NCBI GenBank assembly: GCA_963573315.1
Contig: OY752141.1
Coordinates: 3,162,001-3,226,000, forward strand
Direction: 5' to 3'
DNA: 64,000 nt
DNA from: Entomortierella parvispora
Taxonomy: Eukaryota; Mortierellomycota; Mortierellomycetes; Mortierellales; Mortierellaceae
Within the stretch, counting starts at the first letter, position 1, and each line of letters begins with the position of its first letter. Shown in pieces: positions 26,465-35,827 of the stretch. The notes beneath the pieces were generated by a model that did no database searches, was not told where the DNA came from, and saw nothing but the letters and a program-made list of their open reading frames with translations. The position numbers were made by a program, and so were the translations under genes.

Positions 26465-27123
26465 ATGGCTCTCCCTCGCAATACTGAAAGCAAAGAGAAC
26501 AATGGCCGTGTTCTCACGTTCCTCAAGTGTGCAACAGTTGCCGTGATGGGCCTTGGGACAGGATCCAGTCTCAACATCAACATTTCGGTGATGCCCGCGC
26601 TCGCAAAGGTCCCAACCTCGATTGCCGCCCTTCTCTGGACAAACATGGTGGTGCCATCAATGGGTGAGTACTAGAGTGTACAAATGAAAAAAAGAGCACA
26701 ACTATCGAAACCTGGGTGTCTTCCCCGAGGATTAACCCCATCCCATGTATTTTTTCATTTAACGAAAAATCAGCAATCCAAGTCTCCGCTTACATGCTTG
26801 GGTTCCTTGGAGGGCTGATTCTTTATTACAAGACCAAGAACAAGTATTATCTTTACGGTGGATTGATCATGGGCTCCATCTTTCCCTACACAATGGCTAT
26901 GTTTGTACCGATCAACAAGCACATCTTTGCTTTTGTTAAGGCCGGTTTGGAGGACGTGGATGGATCCATGGCGGAAAAAATGTGGATTTGGAACAGGAAC
27001 CAATACGGACGGACAGCCCTGAATACGGCCGGATTCCTGACTACACTTTTTGGCGTTGTTACAGATCTGGGCCAGAGCGAACAGAGGGATAACCATGGCA
27101 ATACCAAAGGCAAGACACTGTAA
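26465..27123 (+). CDS. DUF1772-like four-helix membrane protein, copy 3 of 3
   Basis: Two exons: 26465-26663 and 26774-27123, giving 182 residues. Helix 1 is VLTFLKCATVAVMGLGTG, followed by NINISVMPAL, the family's polar segment. AIQVSAYMLGFLGGLILYYKTKNKYYLYGG begins exon 2. WIWNRNQYGRTALN precedes helix 4, and the tail is hydrophilic (QSEQRDNHGN). The intron has the same phase and position as in the two upstream copies, so the array arose by tandem duplication of an intron-containing gene. Gene spacing is about 330-380 bases. Confidence 0.85.
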
Positions 27124-28776
27124 TCAATTCAAAAAAAAATCTTCGCCAGGGGATTTCCTTGGTCCTCCTTCGCGTGTCTGGAAAAGGAAATAAAACGAAG
27201 GGTGAGATTGACCTCTTGGCGAGCAAGAGCAAAAAAAAGAGCAAACCCAAAAAAAAATAAGAAACTGTGACCGGAGCTTGAGAGTCTACAGGAGTACTGT
27301 ACGGAACAGGAGTCAGAACGGATTGTTTAGTTTTTTGAGGAGGGAGAGTTGAGGAGGCTATACCCTTCATGGAAATACAATGGGATCTACATTGATGAAA
27401 AAGTGGACCCGGATCCGGATCCTTGTCATGGGAGGAGAGACGTGCTCGTAGATTTGTACGATACAATAGTTTGTTTGTTCTTGAGGAAATTCTTTGACTC
27501 TTTTGGAAAAAAAATAGTGTGGAAGCCTAGCCTGCCTCTTGTCCATTCGTTTGGTCATCTTTCCATCTCCTCTCCTTTGACACAAACAAAAAATGACAAA
27601 CAAAGACGAGCCAAAACAATAATGGGGCCTTCTATCGCGACTTCTGAGCCAACCAAGAAGAGAAAGCGCGTTCGGCAGGTGCATGGCTCCGCATGTAAAG
27701 AAACGAAGTGTTGATTTTCACACCTAATCACACACGCGTGGTGGGCTCATTGACTCATGGACGTCGCGAGTCAAAGTAAGAGAGAGATTGTGATCTTTCT
27801 CCGTTCAGTTTTTCTTTTCTGAATGAGAACAGAGAAAACGAGAGAGAGAGAGAAAGAAAGAGAGAGATAAAGAGGAGGGAAGGGAAGCACGAAAATGGAC
27901 CTCCTTGAAATGCACAGTCGACTGCAGCCAAGGCGATACCGTCGTTGACCATGTTGACCATCCCTCCAATCCCTCCTGAAGTAATAATAAAATATAACAC
28001 GAAGGGGACAGAAGGCACAGAGTTCGACCCTCCAAGGGACTCCTCATTTTTCGCCTCCATTCAGGAGACAAGAGCGAGAGGGAAGCGAGCGAGGGACTAG
28101 GAATGATATTTCGCGCTCACCATCCCAAACATTGGCGCGTCCCCCTCTTGGAGACCTCATCCCCCTCAATGAACCGTCCCCCTTTACAACCAGGATGGAT
28201 AAGGATTATAGCAGGAAAACGAGAAAAAGAAACAAAGAAAAACGAGGACTTTATTGACGCGTTTCTGCAAGCATCAACGACCCAGGAACCATACGCTTGG
28301 ACATGTCGGGCATGTCCAGGAGTTCTTCTTACTATATTGGCCATTAATAGAAGCTACACCGTGGCCACTTTCTTTTTTTTTTTCGCATCGCTCTCGGCCG
28401 TCCTTGATCTTTTAGGCCCACCCCCCACCACAAACAATCGGAAATCCCGGCACGGAGGCAGCTCATTACCGTCCTTAGGTCTACTCAAGGCATGCCGGAT
28501 CGAAGGACTAGAAACGCCAAAAGACAGAAAGGGAGACGCGAGGACAAAAAAGAGGATATAAACCGTCCTGCCTTGTCTTCACCTCCCTCTCTTTTCACTT
28601 TTTCCACTTTTTGCTTTTTCTGGTCCTTCATCTCTTTCACCCTCGACCGTCTCCCCTCTTTCTCTCTCCTACAAATCAAACATCTCACACGACCGCGAAA
28701 AAGATCCCCTTCCCTCCTCTTCTTTCTTTTCTTCCCTTCTCGATCTCTCTCTCTTTCTTTCTCTTCTTTCTTCTCA
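27124..28776. other. Intergenic region upstream of the Kre9-like gene
   Basis: About 1.65 kb without a supported gene. It holds a GA-rich microsatellite at 27838-27870, a T-run near 28375, and a long C/T-rich plus-strand leader (28575-28775). A TATAAA at about 28557 lies some 215 bases before the Kre9-like ATG and is a plausible TATA box. The open frame at 27349-27714 has no recognisable features. Confidence 0.5.
28557..28562 (+). promoter_or_regulatory. TATA-like box upstream of the GPI protein gene
   Basis: TATAAA occurs about 215 bases before the ATG, followed by an extended pyrimidine-rich leader. Position and orientation suit a TATA box. No transcript start can be seen from sequence. 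Confidence 0.45.
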
Positions 28777-29355
28777 ATGATTCAATCAATCCTCACTGGT
28801 CTTACCTTCGTTGCTGTCACCATGGCTGCCGCACCCACCACTTTGAACCACATCTCGTTCACTCAACCCGTAGGCGAAGGTATTTCCTACGCTGCGGGCA
28901 CCAACCAGACCTTTTCCTGGACCATGGCCTGCACCTCCCCCTCCACTCTGACCTCGGCCACAGCTTCGGCCACAGAAGTCGATTTCATGGACTCGAACAA
29001 CATCGATAACGCGTTCTATGTCAAGAAGGTCGGTACCATCGACTGCACCAAGGGTGTCGGTAACTTGGTTTGGACCGTGCCCGCAGATACCAAGCCCGGT
29101 GTCTACGCCTTGCAATTGTTGTTGACCCCCAACAACGCTTACTCGGGTCGCTTCAACGTCACGGCCCTAGGCTCCAGCTCCACCCAGGGTCCCTCCGGCG
29201 GATCCTCCGGCTCTGGCAGCAATGGTGGAAGCAACACGAACAGCGGTTCTAACGGCAGCATCGCTGCCGCAAGCAGTGCTAGCAGCCACAAGGCCGTCTT
29301 GGCCTGGACCGCAATCGCAGCTGGTGCTGGAGCCGCCTTGTCCTTGTTCCTGTAA
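28777..29355 (+). CDS. Kre9/Knh1-like Ser-rich GPI-anchored cell-wall protein
   Basis: Single exon of 192 residues from Met 28777; the in-frame extension upstream is pyrimidine-leader sequence. A signal peptide (MIQSILTGLTFVAVTMAAA) is followed by a compact beta-type domain (about 25-128) with the pattern TQPVGEGISYAAGTNQTFSW typical of the Kre9/Knh1 N-terminal domain. Two N-glycosylation sites (NQT, NVT) are visible. A Gly/Ser/Asn linker leads to a C-terminal hydrophobic tail (WTAIAAGAGAALSLFL) typical of GPI attachment. Such proteins sit at the plasma membrane or wall and relate to beta-1,6-glucan or wall assembly, though many members have no proven role. Confidence 0.85.
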   Translation: MIQSILTGLTFVAVTMAAAPTTLNHISFTQPVGEGISYAAGTNQTFSWTMACTSPSTLTSATASATEVDFMDSNNIDNAFYVKKVGTIDCTKGVGNLVWTVPADTKPGVYALQLLLTPNNAYSGRFNVTALGSSSTQGPSGGSSGSGSNGGSNTNSGSNGSIAAASSASSHKAVLAWTAIAAGAGAALSLFL

Positions 29356-29659
29356 AAAAAAATTGCCATGTTCTTTTCCCCAGCCCCCCCTTCTCACCAT
29401 CCCCCCCCTCCTCATCTCACAAAAATTGCATGCCGATTCTCCTCCCGGCACTCCAACAATTCATGTCCTTGGACGTTTCTCTCCATGTCATCATTTTATT
29501 GCATCTAGAGCATTCCTGTCAATGTTAGCTGTTTCTCATTAATATACAATTCTACATACAACACGACATTGGCTGAGAATACTGTATGATATTTTTTATT
29601 TTCATTTCAAGAATACTGCAAAAGAACCGACCGATCAATTGAGTCTTTTATTCTTTTTT
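29356..29659. terminator. Convergent 3' region
   Basis: This 304-base A/T-rich spacer lies between the stops of the GPI protein gene (+) and an unrecognised gene (-). It begins with a short A run after the stop and contains TTTTATT-like stretches (29590-29660). It probably carries both poly(A) regions. Confidence 0.45.
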
Positions 29660-31056
29660 CTACTCGCGTTCATTGCGACGAACCCAGGCTTTGGGAGGCC
29701 AGCTCTTTGAGGATTTTGGTGGATCGTCTGCGCTATGGACGGCCTTGTCTTCGTTGGTCATTGCCTCGTGAACGACTGCCGCGACAATATCACGCTCGTG
29801 ATCGTTCTTGGCCTCGTCACTGATCCCCCAGCCGCTACTACGGTCACCCCAGCCTCTGTTCTCTCGGGTCACTGTCTCCTCCACGGAACCATCGGGATGT
29901 TGGATCTTGACTACGGTTTCAGTCTCCCCATTCACAGTGTTGACTGTGCGGTGTTCGATTGTTCCATCAGGTCGCGTCATCGTTGTTTGGCTAAAAGACT
30001 GTGGATGAAAAAGAAAGTCGTTCAAGATTAGATACCTTGCGAAGTAAAAAAAATACACTAAAGGAGGACCCATCCATCCGTTTTCTTAATTACCTCGGAT
30101 CGTCCCCAGGATCGTCCTTGGGGCCAGTGATGAGCCTGCCGCTCTTCCTCCTGATCGCGTGCAGAGTACTGGCTGGCTCCAGTAAACAAATGATGCTGAC
30201 GTTCCTCAGAAGAGGGCTCTCGATGATCTTCTCCTTTGCGTTGCCACCAATGTCTCGCATCCTTCTCCCAGGTCGTTCCAACTTGCTTCACCTTCTCGAC
30301 CAAAGCTGGCACCATTCTCTTTTGAGCTGCAGCGTGTGCTTCTGAATCTTCATCCTCGTCCTTCAACTCTTTGATCTTGGCCGAGCTGCTGCTCTTTGTT
30401 CCACCAAAAACATCATACTCTGGTTGATTGTTGCTCGCCTCCTTCTTTTGTCCTAGTCGTCTAAAGAACGAGTCCTCGTGGGTCGTGAACAACAGCCAGT
30501 CTAGTAATCCAGGCGAAACTGAAGTCGTGATCACTGTTTTCCCTTCATCCACCGTTCCCGCTTTTCCTTGCGTGATTGTAAACTCTTCATCGTTTGTCGT
30601 TGTCAAAGAAGAATGATCCTGACCCGATCGAGAAGTCGTAAAGACACTGCCACTGCCCTTGTCGTGTTCTTCCAAGGGAGGCAACTCTTCAATCGTGATT
30701 CGATAACGTTTCTTGGGTCCATCGGTTCGAAAGCTCCAAGGAAAGTGACGCATGTGGTTGTTGGTCTCTTCCAAATAATTCTTGCCGTTCTTTTCAAGCG
30801 CGGCCATCTCTCGGGAGAGGGTCTCGAGTCCTCCAAAGACAGAGGATTGCATGGTATTGAGGAGCGAATTCACACTTGAGTGAAGGGCTTGCGCGGCTTG
30901 ATCGAGCTCCTGCTCGAGGGCGTTGGGATCCATGGTCACGGAAAAGATGGACCGTCCTCCAGCCGGTGCCGCTCCTCCTGCTCCTGTGCCTTGGGAGGCC
31001 CCTGCCGAGGGGTCTGTTACATTGTGGTGGCTGTGGTCGGGTTTATCTGCTGCCAT
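29660..31056 (-). CDS. Unrecognised charged protein with a C-terminal beta-repeat-like tail
   Basis: Two exons: 31056-30094 and 29998-29660, giving 433 residues from Met 31056. I do not recognise the family with confidence. The N-terminal half holds a helical segment (about 45-95, LEQELDQAAQALHSSVNSL) and HFPWSFRTDGPKKRYRITIEELPP. The middle is acidic and Lys-rich. The C-terminal part (after the intron) carries two similar short strands, RPDGTIEHRTV and HPDGSVEETVTRE, as in a small beta-hairpin repeat. That tail recalls fungal Mpm1-type mitochondrial proteins, but I see no clear presequence, so the link is weak. The next minus-strand gene ends 177 bases upstream. Confidence 0.75.
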
Positions 31057-31233
31057 GGTGTGCGGTGGTGCTGATTGGTTGTTTGAATGGATGAGTTGAA
31101 GACAGAAAATGGAACGAATGAAATGAATGCATGTCACCTTTTTATCATTTTTGCCCCTTCCTGTTGTGCCACAAAAGGCAAAAAAATCACGGCCAAGAGA
31201 TTTTTTTTTTTTTGCTAGAACTTCTTTTATTGC

Positions 31234-33069
31234 TCAGGTTCTTTGGTCAAAGTTGTGTGGCTCCCAAGAAGGCAATCTTGGCGGCGCCGAGGGTCGCAGC
31301 AACAAGGACTCGGGTGCGTACTCTGGAGGCGGAGGAGGCGGCGCGATATGGTCTAGTTGAGGATCATATTGTTCCAACGATGGGTTGTAGGCTGGATGGG
31401 GCTCATATTGATGGTCCGGCTGAATCGGAACGTGTCCCTGTTCAGAGTGTCCTCTTCCAGCATAGGTGTTGGATCGACCGAGAACACCATTTGGATCATA
31501 TCCAGCAGCGCTCACAGGAGCAAAGACGGCATTCGGCATCAAAGGCGGTGGTGCCACAATCTCACGAGGTTGTGAAGCCGAGTTCCGCTTGTTTGTCTGG
31601 AACTGAAACTCTTTCTTGCCATCCCGCCAAAACTTTTTCAGCGTCGTTACTGGGTTCTGGACACTGATAGATCGGCGCAAGTATATACTGCTTGTCCCAT
31701 CGTTTCCGTCTCCACCTGCATATCCGCCATTGAGGACAACTGGAGGCGCTACCACGGTCGATGTGGCGATGGCTGACTGACTACTGTTGCTGCCGATCGA
31801 CGACGCTAGGCTTTCCCGCGACAAGCTGGATTCAGAGGGCATGATCGGTTGCAGTTGTTGACGACGTTGTTCATTTCTCAGACTCTTGTTTTTTCGGAGA
31901 TAAATATTGTCTGTGCCATGGTTGCCATCTCCCTCAGTGGCCATCGCCTCTTCTTCTGCGTTTTTTCTGCCTTCAATCTCTCCTTTGGGAACAGCCGTGA
32001 TCCGTCGAATATGGTTTTCTTGGCGGACCACGCCCGGCGTGTGCAGTCTCTTGCAAACGGCAGTCTCTGAATCCAGCCTATGGCCACACCTGTAACATTT
32101 GAACAAAGTGACAATGCCTGGCATGTCTCCAATTGCTGGCACAGGTGCTGCCTGTGGTTCAGGCGCTGGTGACGATACTTGAATTGCGACAGGTGCCGTT
32201 GGTGCAACTGGTGGAGAGTTCAAGGACAAGGTGCCCATCCTTTCCTCGGCTGACAAGAAAGGGTCTTCCGACCCGTCGTCGTCAGCCCCAAAGTCAATCA
32301 GGTCTTTTTCAACAGATGACGGTACGGTGGTAGGCTCGATGATAGTAGTTGTAGTAGTAGTAGTAGCAACATCAGGAGCAGGATTCACACTATCCTCTGT
32401 CACCAGAGGGGATGTCAATCGTCGAATATGATTCTCCTGGCGGACGACTCCAGGGGTATGCAATCTCTTACAGACGGAAGTCGCCGAGTCCAGTTTTTGA
32501 CCACACCTTCGGCATTTGTAGCTGGTGACTATTTCTGGACCCTGCATCCCAGTCAATGTTTCCGTAATAACCTCGATGGTGTTGTCGCCGAGCAAATCTT
32601 GAGCGGAGGAAACTAATGGTGGTGTGGGAGTGTATTGTTGATAGGGTTGATAGTAAGGATTTGAGGGAGGCGTGGCTGGTGGCGTGTATTGTCGGGAAGT
32701 CGTGTTCTGAGCTGGAATTACAGGGTATGAGGGGGCGACCGGGAGAACTGTGGGGGGCGCTGCCAAGCCAGGAACCAGTATTGTTGCCTGGGGCGCTGCA
32801 GGGCCTGTGGTCATGACGGGGTAGTGAGGGTAGAAAGATGGTGGTGGTGGCAACGCGGTAGGCGCCGTTGGCGCTGTTGGGGCTGTGGGTGCCGTGGGCG
32901 CTGTTTGGGCCATGGGCGGATAGTATGGAGCTGAGGCCATGGTGGGATAAGAGCCCCTTGAGGAGGGCAGGGTGTCGGGGACCACGGTTTCCTCAATGGC
33001 AGCATAGGGAGGAGGGGGAGCCTCTTCGTCGTCGTTGACGGGGCGGTAATGGGCAGGACGGTGAGCCAT
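31234..33069 (-). CDS. Unrecognised Pro-rich protein with a duplicated C-C-C-H module
   Basis: Single exon of 611 residues from Met 33069. The N-terminus is Pro/Tyr-rich (APPPPYAAIEE, repeated TAP units, many P-x-Y). Two nearly identical modules (nt 32421-32520 and 32003-32102) have the pattern C-x2-C-G-x8-10-C-K-R-L-H followed by TPGVVRQENHIRR. Cys, Cys, Cys and His are spaced like zinc ligands. A second duplicated motif of the form G-x2-G-T-x2-IYLR occurs at about 31872-31930 and 31650-31715. The C-terminus is again Pro-rich. PPxY-like sequences near the N-terminus could bind WW domains of Nedd4/Rsp5-type ligases, which would suit an adaptor. I know no named family with this module. Confidence 0.8.
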   Translation of the reverse strand: MAHRPAHYRPVNDDEEAPPPPYAAIEETVVPDTLPSSRGSYPTMASAPYYPPMAQTAPTAPTAPTAPTAPTALPPPPSFYPHYPVMTTGPAAPQATILVPGLAAPPTVLPVAPSYPVIPAQNTTSRQYTPPATPPSNPYYQPYQQYTPTPPLVSSAQDLLGDNTIEVITETLTGMQGPEIVTSYKCRRCGQKLDSATSVCKRLHTPGVVRQENHIRRLTSPLVTEDSVNPAPDVATTTTTTTIIEPTTVPSSVEKDLIDFGADDDGSEDPFLSAEERMGTLSLNSPPVAPTAPVAIQVSSPAPEPQAAPVPAIGDMPGIVTLFKCYRCGHRLDSETAVCKRLHTPGVVRQENHIRRITAVPKGEIEGRKNAEEEAMATEGDGNHGTDNIYLRKNKSLRNEQRRQQLQPIMPSESSLSRESLASSIGSNSSQSAIATSTVVAPPVVLNGGYAGGDGNDGTSSIYLRRSISVQNPVTTLKKFWRDGKKEFQFQTNKRNSASQPREIVAPPPLMPNAVFAPVSAAGYDPNGVLGRSNTYAGRGHSEQGHVPIQPDHQYEPHPAYNPSLEQYDPQLDHIAPPPPPPEYAPESLLLRPSAPPRLPSWEPHNFDQRT

Positions 33070-33459
33070 GAAGAGCTGGGAGGGGGGTGAGGAGAAGAGG
33101 AAGGAGGAAGAAGAGGAGGAGGAGGAAGGAGGAAGAAGAGGAGGAAGAAAAGGAGCAAAGAAAGAAAGAATGAGGAAAAAGGATGTCGAAGAGGACAAAA
33201 ACGAATGGGATGAACAAAGTGCGGCGTTTGACAGTCGACAGCGGCGAGCGGTATTTAGGCTTTTTTTGTTTTCGAGATCGAAGTGTGAGACGACGACAGT
33301 GTTAGACGACGAGAAAGAGAGGGAAAGAGACAACAGCCCTGACCTGCAGATGTGTGCGTGAGTTTGTGTTCAAAGACCGGTTGCCACCAAAAACCGCGTT
33401 TGCTTTTTTTTTTTTTTTTTTTCATTCGCTCATTCACTCATTCCATCCTCCACCCAGCA
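33070..33459. promoter_or_regulatory. Divergent promoter, duplicated-module gene (-) and methyltransferase (+)
   Basis: This 390-base spacer has a purine-rich tract on the plus strand (33080-33180), which is the pyrimidine leader of the minus-strand gene. A T run (about 33403-33422) is followed by TCATTCGCTCATTCACTCATTCC just before the plus-strand ATG at 33460. Confidence 0.55.
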
Positions 33460-34666
33460 ATGTCCACTGGAAGGCCCGCCCATACGCGGACACCCGAGCA
33501 GCAGAAGCAGGACGAGCAAAAGCGCCAGGCCAGGCTCCGGAGGAGAGGCCAAGACGGAACTACCCCATCCACACACAAATCAAGGAACGATTACCTCGAT
33601 GGATTCGAGCAGAGCATCGGCCTCTTTGGTGATTCATCCGTCGCTAATGGCGAAACAGGCCAGATCTTTGACTATGGCAATGGCCTGCTCAAACTCCATC
33701 TCGCCAATGTCGACGGTGGCTCTGTCAAGCTCATGTCGCATTTTGTCTGGAATGCCGCTCTGCTCATGGCTGAATACATTGAGAAAGGCGACGTAATCGA
33801 TGTTCGTGGGAAGCGAGGTTTGTCTTCCAACAAAGACATATAGAACACATATCAGACTCTGAAGAAGGAAGGGAACCTGACTGGATCTTTTTTTTTTCGT
33901 GCACTGAGTAGTTATTGAATTTGGAGCAGGAGCAGCGTTGCCAGGACTCTTGTGCGTCAAAAGAGGGGCTGCATTTGTCACTGTGACAGACTACCCCGAC
34001 CCTGCTATTGTTCGAAACCTGGAGAGGAATTGGTACGAGAACCTGGTCGAAAGTGCAGAGGACAAGGAGGCGAGACGGATATCCAACCAAGAATCGGTTC
34101 AGATGAGCTCGTTCCTGAATCTCGTCTCTCACGGCTCGTCCGAGGCAGACAAATCTTCAAGGGTAAAGCGGCAGGAGGTGGAGCAACGGGTGAGGTGTGC
34201 TGTTCGAGGTCATGCCTGGGGACAGAGTGTGGACGAGATGCTGGCTTGCTTGCCGACAGTCTCATATGACAGCACAAAAATGTCTGGATCACCACCAAAG
34301 TACGACTGGATCCTCATGGCAGACACGCTCTGGGTCTCTGAGGGCCATCCCGACCTGCTCCAGTCGTGCTTGGCTGTCCTGGACAAGAGTGGCAAGGTAC
34401 TGATTTGCTGTGGCCTCCATACCGGCTACAATACCGTCCAGCGATTCTTGACACTGGCAGAATCCGATCGCTACGGGTTCGTGTCCAGACTGATCGAAAT
34501 CCGGCGAGTGCCTTTATGGGGCGACAGTCGGACTCCGGACGAACTTCGAGAGGAGAGTAGCAAGCTTAAAGAAGAGGACCTAGAGCAGTTCACGACCGAG
34601 GATCGTAACAGAACCGTTCTTGTATATGAACTTTGCCTACGGGAAGAAAATTGTATAGACTCATAA
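33460..34666 (+). CDS. EFM7/NNT1-like seven-beta-strand protein methyltransferase
   Basis: Two exons: 33460-33817 and 33912-34666, giving 370 residues. The SAM-binding core begins across the intron with VIEFGAGAALPGLLCVKRGA and continues with VTVTDYPDPAIVRNLERNW, matching the fungal EFM7/NNT1 group (METTL21-like class I fold). A DWILMADTLWVSEGHPDL block follows, with strand-forming hydrophobic segments to the C-terminus. In yeast Efm7 methylates the N-terminus and neighbouring lysine of translation elongation factor 1A; the older name NNT1 reflects a proposed nicotinamide methyltransferase role. A ~60-residue insert (SAEDKEARRISN...) between strands is longer than usual. The start is the Met after a CATTC-rich leader. 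Confidence 0.87.
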
Positions 34667-34720
34667 AATCTGCTTCACAAACTTGAACTTGAAGACTTGA
34701 CCTTGACAAACAAAGAGTAG

Positions 34721-34915
34721 AGATTTGGCCAAAAGTGTACAGCCAATAGTGCACAGCCAGTCTGTTACAAGCTATTCTCTTTTGTGTCCCCAAAGTTATT
34801 AGATGAACTACAGAGTTTGAAGGCGATACAAGAAGAGTCGAAGCGGCGCCAAGATGATCTTCAGAGTCAGTTGCTGCAAGTGTTGACTTTGCTCCGCCAA
34901 CAAAGAGAGAACTGA
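34721..34915 (+). pseudogene. Coding remnant, coiled-coil segment
   Basis: An open frame of 64 codons without Met ends in TGA. It reads as a hydrophobic stretch (YKLFSFVSPKLLDELQSL) running into a heptad-like helix (IQEESKRRQDDLQSQLL, then QVLTLLRQQREN). The amino-acid texture is that of a real protein rather than spacer. It starts directly after an in-frame stop and has no promoter or partner exons that I can join. I infer a truncated copy of a family present elsewhere in the genome. Confidence 0.5.
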
Positions 34916-35148
34916 AATGAAACTAGGTGTACAGACAACAGTATGGCTACTGGTTGGCCCATAATTCTCCATAGGGATGACGGTTGTAGAGAGAAGAGCC
35001 ACAATCAAGGGCACCGACGTGATTATATTGCCTCATCATAATGGCCATAATATAACATGCTCCCCTGTCCGTCCACAGTCTATCATTGCTCTACTAGTAT
35101 TTTCTGCTTTTCTCAAGAGTGACACCGCTGTCCTCCCACCTTTTTCAG

Positions 35149-35363
35149 TCTCGCAGAGGCATTGTTACCAGCCGACATCATGGAGAGTGTTCTTCCACTT
35201 CGACTCGCAGACGTCAATCCGGTGCTCATTGAGCCGAATATCGACTTTTTAACTGCGCCTCCTCCCTTTTTGAAGAGTACCGCACCCTACGAGATTCTCA
35301 CCACCAAGTTCGCGGCCCCAAGTCAGTTTTCTGGCAATGCGATCCTGCGAGTTGCGTTTGTAG
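35149..35363 (+). pseudogene. Coding remnant, single internal exon
   Basis: A stretch reading LAEALLPADIMESVLPLRL and then PAPY-like sequence (APPPFLKSTAPYEIL, GNAILRVAFV) is flanked by a good acceptor (pyrimidine tract then TTTTTCAG at 35141-35148) and a donor (GTATCG from 35364). It looks like one preserved internal exon of a larger gene whose neighbours are lost. The family is not recognised. Confidence 0.45.
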
Positions 35364-35614
35364 GTATCGTAAATCTACAGCGCGGTTTGACTTGATCGGC
35401 CTGTGAGAAGTCACTAGAGAAAGGTTCACGATGTTCTAATATCTGCTCGGATCTTGAGAGCAGGCCAACATAGAATAGAATAGTGAGTCCCTTCCCACGA
35501 AACCAATGTCTTGTGAGCCGGGATGCTGCGGTCTAAAGCTAGTTACAAGTGAAGCCAAAGGCAAGCACAATGTAAAGTATGCCGGATCTGCAAGACTTTG
35601 CCTACTCTTATTAG

Positions 35615-35827
35615 AATAGCAACTCTGCCAACACTCGCCAGTGTCAGCCATTGAAATGTCTGGAGGAGGAGGCCAACACCTGTGACCCTTCAGCGAATGA
35701 TAATATACCCATCCTGCTGGTCGAGCTCTTGGACAGGTCCATCTATAGTTATCGGGTCCAAATTCTTAACACTGCGAAGAAATACTCCACCAAAGATGAT
35801 GGGCTGGACCTACGCGAATTGATATAG
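35615..35827 (+). pseudogene. Coding remnant, C-terminal-like segment
   Basis: Seventy codons end in TAG, with a charged, Leu-rich composition (CLEEEANTCDPSANDN, LLVELLDRSIYSYRVQ, KKYSTKDDGLDLRELI). There is no Met start; an in-frame stop precedes it. The texture is protein-like. It may belong to the same decayed locus as the two fragments upstream, with frame breaks between them. Confidence 0.45.

Noticed and set aside
24530-27123. Polyketide or anthrone biosynthetic cluster around the DUF1772-like genes
   Set aside because: No PKS, thiolesterase or tailoring enzyme is nearby; flanking genes are AK6 and a cell-wall protein.
27349-27714. Plus-strand frame of 121 codons after the DUF1772 array
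   Set aside because: No start context, motifs or splice partners; composition is that of spacer DNA.
28492-28776. N-terminal extension of the Kre9-like protein
   Set aside because: The extension translates the pyrimidine leader and would bury the clear signal peptide that starts at Met 28777.
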